Shown here: one piece after another, positions 1 to 7,535 of the stretch
Numbering within the stretch: position 1 is the first letter of the stretch
How the letters are laid out: each line of letters opens with the position of its first letter
NCBI GenBank assembly: GCA_001626655.1
Contig: LUOC01000087.1
Span: 1-13,709, forward strand
Direction: 5' to 3'
DNA: 13,709 nt
DNA from: Fidelibacterota bacterium REDSEA-S14_B6
GTDB lineage: Bacteria; Fidelibacterota; Marinisomatia; Marinisomatales; S15-B10
Position numbers and translations under genes: made by a program
Notes under the pieces: model-generated
What the model was told of the DNA's origin: nothing
The model's database searches: none
Seen by the model: the letters and a program-made list of their open reading frames with translations, nothing else

Positions 1-1590
1 CTCTACGGGCATCTCGGTGGTGAAGTTCTCGACAACCTCAAAGTTGGCCAAGAGATCGGGGCCGGCGAACAGTTTTGCACGGTTGGAAGGAGCGATGAGA
101 ACGGCGGCTGGCCGCCCCCTCTTCACTTCCAGATCATTACCGCCCTGCTCGGATGCGAAGGCGATTTTCCTGGCGTTGCCAAACCGTCCGAAAAGAGAAT
201 CTGGCTCAGCATTTCACCAGACCCCTCCGCCATGCTCGGCCTTGACGACGGGAAGGCGGCCGCGGAAGAGACATCGCCGGAGCGAATTCGAGAATCACGG
301 CAGTCTCATCTCGGCCCCACGCTGAGCCTCTCTTACAGGAAGCCTCTCAAGATTGTCCGCGGATGGATGCAGTACCTCTACGATCACGAGGGGCGGCAGT
401 ATCTCGACGGTGTGAATAACGTGCCGCACGTTGGTCATTCCTGTCCCAAAGTGGTGGAGGCAATTCAGAAACAGTCTGCCGTTCTCAACACAAACACACG
501 ATACCTCCACGAGAATGTGACAAGACTGGCTGAGCGGATCACCGCCATCATGCCTGAGTCCCTGTCTGTCTGCTTCATCGTCAACAGCGGCAGCGAGGCC
601 AACGATCTGGCCCTTCGTCTGGCGGCAGCTCATACCAGAGGAACGGACATTATCACCATCGAAGGGGCGTACCACGGTAACCTCTCATCACTTATCGACA
701 TCAGTCCCTACAAATTTGACGGACCGGGAGGATCGGGAATTCCTCCTAACGTTCAGATGGTTCCGATGCCCGACGGTTATCGAGGACAGCACAAATACGA
801 ATCGAAAGATGCCGGAAAACTGTATGCGGGAAGCGTGCAAGAAGCTATCAACACAATTCAGGACCGCGGCGGCAAGCTGTCAGCCTTCATCGCCGAGTCG
901 ATGATCAGCAGCGGTGGCCTTATCGTTTTTCCTGAGAACTACCTTGCTACTGCCTACGAACACATCCACAATGCAGGAGGTGTTGCCATCGCTGATGAAG
1001 TTGTAGTAGGCTTCGGCAGGACGGGGAGTCAATTCTGGGGCTTTGAGGCGCAGTCGGTGGTCCCCGATATCGTCACGCTGGGCAAGCCCATGGGGAATGG
1101 TCACCCCATCGCGGCGGTGGTGACAACGCCTGAGATCGCATCTTCATTCGATACTGGCATGGAATACTTTAACACCTACGGTGGCAACCCCGTCTCCTGC
1201 GCAGCAGCCCTGGCGGTCCTCGATGTTATGGAGGAGGAGAAGCTTCAACAACACGCCGCAGAGGTGGGGCACTATCTTGTTTCCCAACTCAAACAGCTTC
1301 AAGGCGATCATCCCCTCATCGGCGATGTACGGGGGAGCGGCTTCTTCATCGGTGTAGAATTGGTGAAGGATCGAGAAACTCTCGAACCGGCGCCTCAGCA
1401 CACCGCTTATATCGCCGAAAGGGTGAAAGAGAAGGGAATCCTTATTTCAACTGACGGTGTTCTCGGGAACGTCCTGAAGATTCGTCCGCCCATGGTCTTT
1501 TCGCTGGAAAATGCCGAGTTTTTGGTAAGCACATTTGATGAAGTACTCAGCGAAACTTTTTGCCGGCAACTGCCGCCCCGGCAAGACTGA
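1..1590 (+). CDS. C-terminal part of an M23-domain / class III aminotransferase-fold fusion (ETNPPL-like phospho-lyase); 5' end outside window
   Basis: The frame is open from base 1 without a stop, so the gene enters from the left; the first ATG (232) is internal. Codons 1-75 read as the end of an M23/LytM domain: YGHL at bases 4-15 and PLHFQI at 118-135. The rest is a complete PLP fold-type I class III aminotransferase domain, with NSGSEAND near 583-606, the PLP-ring Asp in DEVVVGFGR (codon 994-996) and the Schiff-base Lys in LGKPMGNGHP (codon 1084-1086). Stretches such as NTNTRYLHEN, YHGNLSSLIDISPYKF and NSGSEANDLALRLA resemble ethanolamine-phosphate and 5-phosphohydroxylysine phospho-lyases rather than ornithine or acetylornithine transaminases. 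From family knowledge, bacterial relatives are long proteins with an APH-type kinase domain before the M23 domain; that part would lie left of the window. The substrate cannot be read from the sequence. The M23 part probably has no peptidase activity because the first His of HxH is Pro. Confidence 0.88.
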   Translation, partial: LYGHLGGEVLDNLKVGQEIGAGEQFCTVGRSDENGGWPPPLHFQIITALLGCEGDFPGVAKPSEKRIWLSISPDPSAMLGLDDGKAAAEETSPERIRESRQSHLGPTLSLSYRKPLKIVRGWMQYLYDHEGRQYLDGVNNVPHVGHSCPKVVEAIQKQSAVLNTNTRYLHENVTRLAERITAIMPESLSVCFIVNSGSEANDLALRLAAAHTRGTDIITIEGAYHGNLSSLIDISPYKFDGPGGSGIPPNVQMVPMPDGYRGQHKYESKDAGKLYAGSVQEAINTIQDRGGKLSAFIAESMISSGGLIVFPENYLATAYEHIHNAGGVAIADEVVVGFGRTGSQFWGFEAQSVVPDIVTLGKPMGNGHPIAAVVTTPEIASSFDTGMEYFNTYGGNPVSCAAALAVLDVMEEEKLQQHAAEVGHYLVSQLKQLQGDHPLIGDVRGSGFFIGVELVKDRETLEPAPQHTAYIAERVKEKGILISTDGVLGNVLKIRPPMVFSLENAEFLVSTFDEVLSETFCRQLPPRQD

Positions 1591-1670
1591 ACATCCGTTT
1601 GGAGTTTCCTTTCTCTGGGCGGTGAGTTAACTTCGATATCCGACTACGAATCGAAACAGATAAAAACAGT

Positions 1671-1676
1671 AGGAGG
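1671..1676 (+). promoter_or_regulatory. Strong ribosome binding site of the superoxide dismutase gene
   Basis: AGGAGG lies four bases before the ATG at 1681. It is the best Shine-Dalgarno match in the window and fixes the sod start. The 90-base gap after the aminotransferase gene leaves room for a separate sod promoter, but no convincing -35/-10 pair is visible. Confidence 0.75.
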
Positions 1677-1680
1677 CACT

Positions 1681-2286
1681 ATGAGCCAACCTTTTACACT
1701 TCCTGCACTTCCCTTTGATGAAAACGCCCTTGCGCCGACCATCTCAGCTCAGACGGTGGGACTCCACCACGGAAAACATCACGCAGCCTATTTCAACATG
1801 CTGAACACACTTTCAGAGGGGACAGAGTTCGCCGACATGGCGCTAGAGGATGTGGTGACAGGCAGCTTCGGAAACGCTGAGATGCAGAAAATCTTCAACA
1901 ACGCCGGTCAGGCGTGGAACCACATCCTTTACTGGAACCAGATGCAACCCGGCGGTGCCGACGCCCCATCAGGCGAACTGGCTTCCAAAATAAACGACGC
2001 CTTCGGCGGTCTCGACTCCTTCAAGGAACAGTTTACAGCGGCTGCGGTGGGCGTCTTCGGAAGTGGCTGGTGCTGGCTCGTTGAGGAAAACGGCGGCCTC
2101 ACCATTATGGGCACGCCCAACGCCGAGAACCCCCTAGCCCACGGTAAACACGCCCTTCTCGGCATCGATGTGTGGGAACACGCCTACTACCTCGATTACC
2201 AGAACCTCAGGGCCGACTACGTGAAGGCCGTTCTGGACAATCTAATCAACTGGGATTTCGTCGCCGACAGGCTAAGCTTACGTTAA
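1681..2286 (+). CDS. sodB: Superoxide dismutase, Fe type (Fe/Mn family)
   Basis: This 201-residue enzyme converts superoxide to oxygen and hydrogen peroxide, and no signal peptide is seen, so it should be cytoplasmic. The full Fe/Mn SOD fold is present: HHGKHHAAY at 29-37 in the N-terminal hairpin, WNH at 79-81, GSGWCWL in the C-terminal domain and the signature DVWEHAYYLDY starting at 163. The metal ligands are predicted as His29, His81, Asp163 and His167. The active-site Gln lies in the N-terminal domain (NNAGQAWNH, Gln77) and the C-terminal position has Ala (PNAENP), the arrangement typical of iron enzymes; MnSODs have Gly and Gln in those places. Metal use could still be cambialistic. Length is normal for the family. 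It has its own strong RBS, is followed by a hairpin terminator, and faces the large minus-strand operon. Confidence 0.96.
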   Translation: MSQPFTLPALPFDENALAPTISAQTVGLHHGKHHAAYFNMLNTLSEGTEFADMALEDVVTGSFGNAEMQKIFNNAGQAWNHILYWNQMQPGGADAPSGELASKINDAFGGLDSFKEQFTAAAVGVFGSGWCWLVEENGGLTIMGTPNAENPLAHGKHALLGIDVWEHAYYLDYQNLRADYVKAVLDNLINWDFVADRLSLR

Positions 2287-2300
2287 ATCGAAGAATGGAC

Positions 2301-2330
2301 GCCCCCGGTTTCGCCGGGGGTCTCTATTTC
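2301..2330. terminator. GC-rich hairpin between convergent genes, probable bidirectional terminator
   Basis: CCCCCGG (2302-2308), loop TTTCG (2309-2313), CCGGGGG (2314-2320) form a perfect 7-bp GC stem. On the + strand it is followed by TCTCTATTTC. On the - strand it directly follows the kinase stop codon (2326-2324) and is followed by a partly T-rich stretch. It lies 15 bases after the sod stop. The T tracts are short and interrupted, so efficiency is uncertain, but the position between two gene ends fits a shared terminator. Confidence 0.75.
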
Positions 2331-3526
2331 GGGGTGTCGGATGCTCCCGGAAGCCTCAGCTCTATGGAAGTCCCTTTCCCCACTTCAGATTCCTTGATGG
2401 CAATCTTACCGCCGAGAAAGTCTTCTACAATGCGCTGCACCATGCTGAGCCCAACGCCCCACCCCCGCTCCTTGGTCGTGTAGCCGGGGCGGAAGATGTT
2501 TTTCCAGTCCCGCCGTGAGATCCCTCTGCCGTTGTCTTTTACGATGATGGATACTTCCCCGCCGACCTTTTCTGCAGTAAGCACCACCTCTCCTCCAGCC
2601 CTATCGATAGAATCGATGGCGTTCTTAATGAGGTTTTCCAACGCCCATGTGAGCAGAGTCGGTGAAGACTCCGCCGTCTCGTCCCCGCTTTCCACGTGGA
2701 GAACAATTTCCTTCGAGTTGGCCGGGAGCCGTCTCTGGAAGTAGGTTTTCAGGTTTCCCAGCATTGGCCCCACCGCCACGGGCTCCATCTTTGGGACTGA
2801 CCCCATCCGCGAGAAACGTTCACTGATCTCCTGAAGTCTCACCACATCGGCGTCCATATCAGCGGCGAGTGCGGTGGACTCTCCGGGATGATCCTTCAGC
2901 CGCTCCACCCACCCCATGAGGGAGGAGACTGGTGTCCCGAGCTGGTGGGCCGTCTCCCGGGCCATGCCGAACCAAATGTGCTGCTTCTCTGTCTTGCGAA
3001 TAACCTGAAAGCCCGAAAAGCCAAAGAAAATGAACAGCGCCACCGCGCCAATCTCGATGTACGGAAGCATCCTGAGCCGCCTGATAAGTACTGAATCGCC
3101 GTAATGCAAGTGACCGAGCTGGAACTCCAGAGGCTCGCTTCCAGCCTCACCCTCCACTGTAACAGACAAGGGGATAGGTTCATTGTGTGAATCCATCTCA
3201 GCCATGAGCTGCCTCGCCAAGTCGATATCAACGTCCTGGTCATCGCCGACATTGCGCCAGTTCACCGGTGTACCATCGGCATCCGAGTGGATGATAGGGA
3301 ACGTCACTTTCTGAATAATCTCACGGAAGACGAAATCGAGTTCATTATCGTCCGCGTCAGTCACCCCTTTTGCGATGAGCCGTGCGTATAGGGCAACTGT
3401 CTCACGGCTCTCACTTCGGAGGTCATCAATGATGGACTGCGTATAAATAAAAAGACCGGAAACCAGCAAGATACCCCCCACGAAGAGGGCCGCCTTGATA
3501 TTTCCGGCCTGCCTGTAAATCCGCAT
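2324..3526 (-). CDS. Orphan membrane sensor histidine kinase
   Basis: The 400-residue protein has an N-terminal membrane helix (about 11-30), an extracytoplasmic region of about 120 residues, a second helix (about 155-175) and a cytoplasmic kinase core. The H-box MARETAHQLGTP gives His194 as the likely phosphorylation site. The HATPase_c domain has an N-box (ENLIKNA, Asn298/Asn302), G1 (DNGRGI, 331-336), an F-box (IFRPGYTTKERG) and G2 (GWGVGLSM, 355-362), so it looks active. The HQLGTP form of the H-box is familiar from FCB-group bacteria. The sensor region matches no domain I recognise. No response regulator is present in the window, so the partner is unknown. It is the last gene of the minus-strand run, 33 bases after cysC, with AGGGA four bases before the ATG; that AGGGA can pair with TCCCT just upstream. 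Its position suggests it may report on envelope state, but this is inference. Confidence 0.9.
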   Translation of the reverse strand: MRIYRQAGNIKAALFVGGILLVSGLFIYTQSIIDDLRSESRETVALYARLIAKGVTDADDNELDFVFREIIQKVTFPIIHSDADGTPVNWRNVGDDQDVDIDLARQLMAEMDSHNEPIPLSVTVEGEAGSEPLEFQLGHLHYGDSVLIRRLRMLPYIEIGAVALFIFFGFSGFQVIRKTEKQHIWFGMARETAHQLGTPVSSLMGWVERLKDHPGESTALAADMDADVVRLQEISERFSRMGSVPKMEPVAVGPMLGNLKTYFQRRLPANSKEIVLHVESGDETAESSPTLLTWALENLIKNAIDSIDRAGGEVVLTAEKVGGEVSIIVKDNGRGISRRDWKNIFRPGYTTKERGWGVGLSMVQRIVEDFLGGKIAIKESEVGKGTSIELRLPGASDTPK

Positions 3527-3559
3527 AAAGTCCCTTGCAGGGAAATTAGCGCGGCGTGT

Positions 3560-4123
3560 TCAGATTATATAACCATTTTCCCGAAGGTAGCCGATGATGG
3601 CATCGACTTCTGCCTCAAGAGTTGACTGTGAAGTATCAACAGTCATTTCTGCATTTTCCGGCTCTTCGTAGGGATCGCTGATTCCGGTGAAGTTCTTGAT
3701 CTCCCCAGCCCGAGCTTTCGCGTAGAGTCCCTTCACATCCCGCTCTTCGCACACCTCCAGAGGGCACTTCACAAACACCTCCACAAACCGGCCGATCTCA
3801 CCTCTCGCGTACTGCCGCTCCGCGCGATAGGGAGAGATGAACGCGCAGACAGTGATGACGCCGTGCCTCACCAAGCGTTCAGCGATGAAAGTTACACGCT
3901 CGATATTCTTGTCGCGATCTTCCTTTGTGAACCCCAGATCGGGGGTAAGTTTTTCTCTCACAACATCCCCGTCGAGGCGTTGCACGCGATATCCCATCGA
4001 CTCAAGCCGTTCACAGAGCGGGATTGAAATCGTGGTTTTCCCTGCGCCGGAAAGGCCCGTAAGCCAGACCGCCACTCCCTCTTGGTGATTGTTCCCCGGT
4101 GATAGAGTTTTGTCGCTAACCAT
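3560..4123 (-). CDS. cysC: Adenylyl-sulfate (APS) kinase
   Basis: This enzyme phosphorylates APS with ATP to give PAPS, the universal sulfate donor, in the cytoplasm. The 187-residue protein has the Walker A loop GLSGAGKTT (23-31), the DGD motif (51-53), the family block FISPYRAERQ with Ser97 equivalent to the phosphorylated Ser of the E. coli enzyme, and the usual C-terminal region (GISDPYEEP). Length is normal for a stand-alone CysC. The ATG (4123) lies inside the end of sat: the two genes overlap by eight bases (4116-4123), and the RBS AAGGAG is embedded in the last sat codons. Sat and CysC are therefore likely to be translated in a coupled way. No PAPS reductase or sulfite reductase gene is present in the window, whereas a sulfotransferase is. 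Confidence 0.96.
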   Translation of the reverse strand: MVSDKTLSPGNNHQEGVAVWLTGLSGAGKTTISIPLCERLESMGYRVQRLDGDVVREKLTPDLGFTKEDRDKNIERVTFIAERLVRHGVITVCAFISPYRAERQYARGEIGRFVEVFVKCPLEVCEERDVKGLYAKARAGEIKNFTGISDPYEEPENAEMTVDTSQSTLEAEVDAIIGYLRENGYII

Positions 4124-5252
4124 TTTGATAATGTCTCCTTAAGACTGCTTCAACTTCCGATCGAGTAAACTCCTCAGGCAGAGGCTCTCCGGTCATAAGC
4201 ATTTCGCGAACCTTGGAACCGCTCAGAAATATCTTCTCGTGATCCATCGCCCGCGATGTCTTTGTCGTCGCCATGGAGTGCGTCCGCTGACAGTAAAATG
4301 AATGTTCGAAGAAAAGCGGTTGAATCCCCAGCTCCTCAGTCGAAAACTGATCGAAGATGCGTTGGGCGTCATAAGTGCCGTAGTAATCACCCACACCGGC
4401 GTGATCCCGGCCGATGATGAAATGGGTACAGCCGTAATTCTTCCGTGTGATGGCGTGGAAGATCGCCTCCCTCGGCCCCGCATACCGCATAAACGCAGGA
4501 TAGACAGAAAGGAAAGTGTGACGGTGAGGGTAGTAGTGATCGATGATCGCTTCGTAGCACTCCATCCTGATCTTGGCCGGAATGTCGTCCCCCTTCGTCT
4601 CCCCCACCACTGGATGGATCAGCAGACCGTCCACGAACTCCAGGGCGCATTTGGTAAGGTACTCATGGGCGCGATGAATGGGGTTTCTCGTCTGGAAACC
4701 GACGACCGTCTTCCACCCTTTTTCGTCAAACGTTTTTCTCAATTCGCTCGGAGACTGACGGTATTCACCAAACTGGAGATGATGAGGCAGCTGATACACC
4801 TCTATTTCCCCCTCCACGTACCAGTTTCCGAAATTCCGCAGCGCCGCCACACCGGGGTGAGCACTGTCAGTAGTCAGGAAAACTGCCTCCGCTTCCTTCT
4901 CTTTTGCTGCCTCAAATATGTCCGAAATTGTGATCTTTCCCAGCGTCCGCCCATCCTTGTCTTGCAAGAGTGCCACTTCCTCCGACCGCACTTTTTCCGC
5001 TTCGCTATGGTCGAGCGGAAGTACAACGGGCAGCGGCCAGACATGGCCGCTGGAAAGCCGCATGTCATCAAGCACGGACTGATAATCCTTCTGCCCCATG
5101 AATCCCCGGAGAGGACTCATGGCGCCGGTGGCGAGCATCTCGAGATCTGCTTCGCTCCTGCGTGAGAGCGTGATGGATGGAACATCCCCATCCATACGCT
5201 CAGGAGCGTCTGCGTGGAGGTCAACAAGTGTGTCACCGTGTGGCGTGTTCAT
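4116..5252 (-). CDS. sat: Sulfate adenylyltransferase (ATP sulfurylase), homo-oligomeric type
   Basis: This enzyme activates sulfate with ATP to give APS and pyrophosphate, the substrate of the following cysC product. The 378-residue protein has the N-terminal PUA-like domain with PLRGFMG (47-53), the catalytic motif QTRNPIHRAHE (187-197, containing the HxxH pair) and GRDHAGVGDYYG (281-292) that binds the nucleotide. It is the single-chain Sat family, not the CysD/CysN type, and it carries no fused APS kinase; that function is the separate next gene. All catalytic motifs are intact and the length is normal. The ATG at 5252 has AGGA about 12 bases upstream, in the 43-base gap after the YfhO-like gene, the widest gap in the operon. 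No internal promoter is evident there, so it is probably co-transcribed with the glycan genes. Confidence 0.96.
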   Translation of the reverse strand: MNTPHGDTLVDLHADAPERMDGDVPSITLSRRSEADLEMLATGAMSPLRGFMGQKDYQSVLDDMRLSSGHVWPLPVVLPLDHSEAEKVRSEEVALLQDKDGRTLGKITISDIFEAAKEKEAEAVFLTTDSAHPGVAALRNFGNWYVEGEIEVYQLPHHLQFGEYRQSPSELRKTFDEKGWKTVVGFQTRNPIHRAHEYLTKCALEFVDGLLIHPVVGETKGDDIPAKIRMECYEAIIDHYYPHRHTFLSVYPAFMRYAGPREAIFHAITRKNYGCTHFIIGRDHAGVGDYYGTYDAQRIFDQFSTEELGIQPLFFEHSFYCQRTHSMATTKTSRAMDHEKIFLSGSKVREMLMTGEPLPEEFTRSEVEAVLRRHYQNG

Positions 5253-5295
5253 TCCAAACTGTTCCTATGAAAGCGGCAAAATTACACTTGCGGGA

Positions 5296-6249
5296 TCATC
5301 CGCCAATGCGCTGTTTTGACTTCATGAAACTGTTGGCGAATTCTTGCAGGTTTGATCTATGCAGAGCGGCAAGCACGGTGAGAGTCATCAGTAATCCGAG
5401 AAGCGATACAAACCGTGCCGTTCTATAGGTCGAATCATCCGCTGAAAACACGACTGTGTGATTCCCTCCGGGGACGGCGACGCCTCTCAGGACATGGTTC
5501 GTCCGATGAATCTCGGCTTCTGTTCCATCCACTGTAGCATTCCACCCCGGACCGTAGTAGTTCTCCGATAAAACCAGAAAACCTTCGCCGTCGGACTCCG
5601 TCTCCAGAGTTATTCTGTTCTCTGAGTACTCGGTCACTTCAACGGTGCCGACTGTGAGTCCGCTGATACCATCACGGCCCTGAACAACGGCTGTCCTCCT
5701 GGGATCAAAGTCAGGATTGAGGATCGCTTCCAGCGAAGAGGTCATATCTTCGGCCGGGAGAATGTTCTCCACAAACCACGCTTTTGGGAGTACAGAACTG
5801 TTCTCGTAAACGTTAGTGCTGCCCTGAAAGACTAGACGGTATCGATCGCCGGGCAAGGCGCGACCCGAGATTATATACTTGACATTCAGCATGTCCTGAA
5901 CTGCCCCGCTGTTGAGTGCCTGAGCGTCAAGCAGGTCTTGATAACTCCGCAGCTTCACCGGCCGGTAACCGCCCACCGTGGCATGCCCGAAATAGGCATA
6001 CCAGTTTGTGTTGAACTGTTCCAGCGGCATAATCCTGTGGAGGCCGCGATTCGAGTCCAAGAACTTCACAACCTCGGTCGACCGATATCCCGAGCGCGCC
6101 GCTCTTTCCGATCTGAGGTGAATGAATTCGCCGTTCACCAACCACAAATCGACAAGTGTCAGACCGACCAGAATGGCCCCCATCACAAATCCTGAAATCG
6201 TTTTCCTAAGGGCGAGCCAGATGGTCGCCAGCAGACCGAAAGATAACAA
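5296..6249 (-). CDS. C-terminal fragment of the YfhO-like membrane protein (separated by a frameshift)
   Basis: This frame carries the continuation of the YfhO-like gene at 6183-7535. It begins with membrane helices (reading back to about 6270 as KRGALSALLLSFGLL), then a mostly soluble region with NVKYIISG, PKAWFVENI and the C-terminal beta-rich part with SENYYGPGWNATVDG and a last membrane helix (LLGLLMTLTVLAALH). These are the usual features of the YfhO C-terminal half: outward-facing domain, then a closing helix. The nominal first start is a TTG at 6249, inside a membrane helix and without an RBS, so it is not a believable independent start; the frame is open back to 6315. I read it as the second half of one gene, not a separate gene. 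If the shift is real, this part would not be made. Confidence 0.82.
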   Translation of the reverse strand: MLSFGLLATIWLALRKTISGFVMGAILVGLTLVDLWLVNGEFIHLRSERAARSGYRSTEVVKFLDSNRGLHRIMPLEQFNTNWYAYFGHATVGGYRPVKLRSYQDLLDAQALNSGAVQDMLNVKYIISGRALPGDRYRLVFQGSTNVYENSSVLPKAWFVENILPAEDMTSSLEAILNPDFDPRRTAVVQGRDGISGLTVGTVEVTEYSENRITLETESDGEGFLVLSENYYGPGWNATVDGTEAEIHRTNHVLRGVAVPGGNHTVVFSADDSTYRTARFVSLLGLLMTLTVLAALHRSNLQEFANSFMKSKQRIGG

Positions 6250-7535
6250 CAGAGCCGATAACGCACCTCGCTTGAACTGATAATTCGCTTCCGGGCATTT
6301 TCGGAGAGACCGTTCTCAGCCACCTTAGTAAGATTGTGAAGCGTCACTGCCGCCAGCAGCGAGCAGGTGAACGGTAGCAGAACATAAATCATTGAAGGAA
6401 TGCGGAATCGGCCGAACATCGGCGCAAGTTCAAAGAGCGGCCAGTAAAGAAAAGGGAAATGTTCACCAAAGCCGATGACGAGAACGATAACTGAAGCGAC
6501 GGCGACCGAAATCTTGAAGCTGTCCGCTTTTCTGATCAGGAACCCGACAACGGCAAGGACCAATACAACCAGTCCCATGTAATGCGTGGACTGTGTGAAG
6601 GGCATCCAACCCCAGTATGCCTGCGACTTCAGATCTTGAGACGGAAAATTCTGAAGTCCATAAAAGTAAGGATAGAAGAGTGAGATAGTTTCACGAGGAT
6701 GGAATGACCACTGTGTGGCGTAGTCCCAGCTTGTCCCCGCTCGGGCGTCTCCTTCAGTTTGGAGCGATGAAGCGGCGCCTCGGGTGGAGTGTCCCTGAAA
6801 CTCATAGATCGGTATGTAAGGGTCAGCCACGAGGATTCCGCTAAGAAGAACTGCGCCTGTCAGCAACGCAAGCCTCCCGCCGCACACCCTCGCCGCGAAT
6901 GTCGCGCTCTTCAGTCCCTTCCCCTCCTGCCACAGCCAGAAGAAGACGATGAGCATCCAAGTGTAGTAGACGATCTGTACATGCTTTGTCCAGAGTTGGA
7001 ACGCCGTACAGACGGCAAGCCCCAGTGCGGCCCGAACGGTACGTTCCTCAATCACCTTTTCAGCGAACAGAATCACCAGCGGAATGAAAGCGATGGCATA
7101 CATCTTGGCGGGGTGACCGGCATTGATGAGCCCGAACATATAGGGCGACAGAGAGAAGGCTAAGCTTCCGAAAAGTGACGGCACTTCCCCCAAGTCCCGC
7201 CTTCGGAGGTAGCAGTACATCCCAACGCCAGCAATGATGAAGTGGAGCCAGTACCGCATGCCCCAGTTGAAATCGAGTGCGTCGAACACTTTTCTCAGCG
7301 GATCAGCCGGTGCGTGGATGAATCCGCCGTAGGACGGCATCCCGCCGAAGAGATGAGGATACCACTGCGGCATATCGTCGTTGCTCGCCTCGTACTGCTC
7401 CACCCAACGATCCAGCGGCATGCGGTGAAACATATCCGCCGATTCGGGAATCTTGCCGTAGAGAATCATCTCCCTGAGAAAGACAAAACTGACCGCCGCC
7501 AATAGAAGGGGCGCTAACCATCGGTTCATCTTCAT
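6183..7535 (-). CDS. YfhO-like multi-pass membrane protein, N-terminal part, frameshifted near 6260-6315
   Basis: YfhO-family proteins are GT-C-like membrane proteins; B. subtilis YfhO moves a sugar from a polyprenyl carrier to lipoteichoic acid outside the cell. The start is set at ATG 7535, whose ATGA overlaps the previous stop and which has GGGAG five bases upstream; a GTG at 7574 also exists but lacks this logic. The protein starts with a hydrophobic helix (LAPLLLAAVSFVF), then an outward loop with PQWYPHLFGGMPSYGG, then about ten membrane helices with the GHPAKM motif between them. The family sequence ends near SENARK (about 6290); the remaining 30 or so residues (ending KRFQDL) look unlike a YfhO protein, while the -1 frame continues with membrane helices. 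Joined, the two parts give about 745 residues, in line with the family. It may be a pseudogene or a consensus error. A GtrB/CsbB-like enzyme in the same operon supports a glycan-transfer role. Confidence 0.82.
   Translation of the reverse strand: MKMNRWLAPLLLAAVSFVFLREMILYGKIPESADMFHRMPLDRWVEQYEASNDDMPQWYPHLFGGMPSYGGFIHAPADPLRKVFDALDFNWGMRYWLHFIIAGVGMYCYLRRRDLGEVPSLFGSLAFSLSPYMFGLINAGHPAKMYAIAFIPLVILFAEKVIEERTVRAALGLAVCTAFQLWTKHVQIVYYTWMLIVFFWLWQEGKGLKSATFAARVCGGRLALLTGAVLLSGILVADPYIPIYEFQGHSTRGAASSLQTEGDARAGTSWDYATQWSFHPRETISLFYPYFYGLQNFPSQDLKSQAYWGWMPFTQSTHYMGLVVLVLAVVGFLIRKADSFKISVAVASVIVLVIGFGEHFPFLYWPLFELAPMFGRFRIPSMIYVLLPFTCSLLAAVTLHNLTKVAENGLSENARKRIISSSEVRYRLCCYLSVCWRPSGSPLGKRFQDL

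Noticed and set aside
4302..5165. Long open frame on the + strand opposite sat
   Set aside because: It is antisense to a fully conserved ATP sulfurylase, has no recognisable domain or RBS, and open antisense frames are common at this base composition.
6255..6315. Programmed -1 frameshift in the YfhO-like gene
   Set aside because: No in-frame slippery heptamer or stimulatory stem could be recognised; an indel is the simpler reading.
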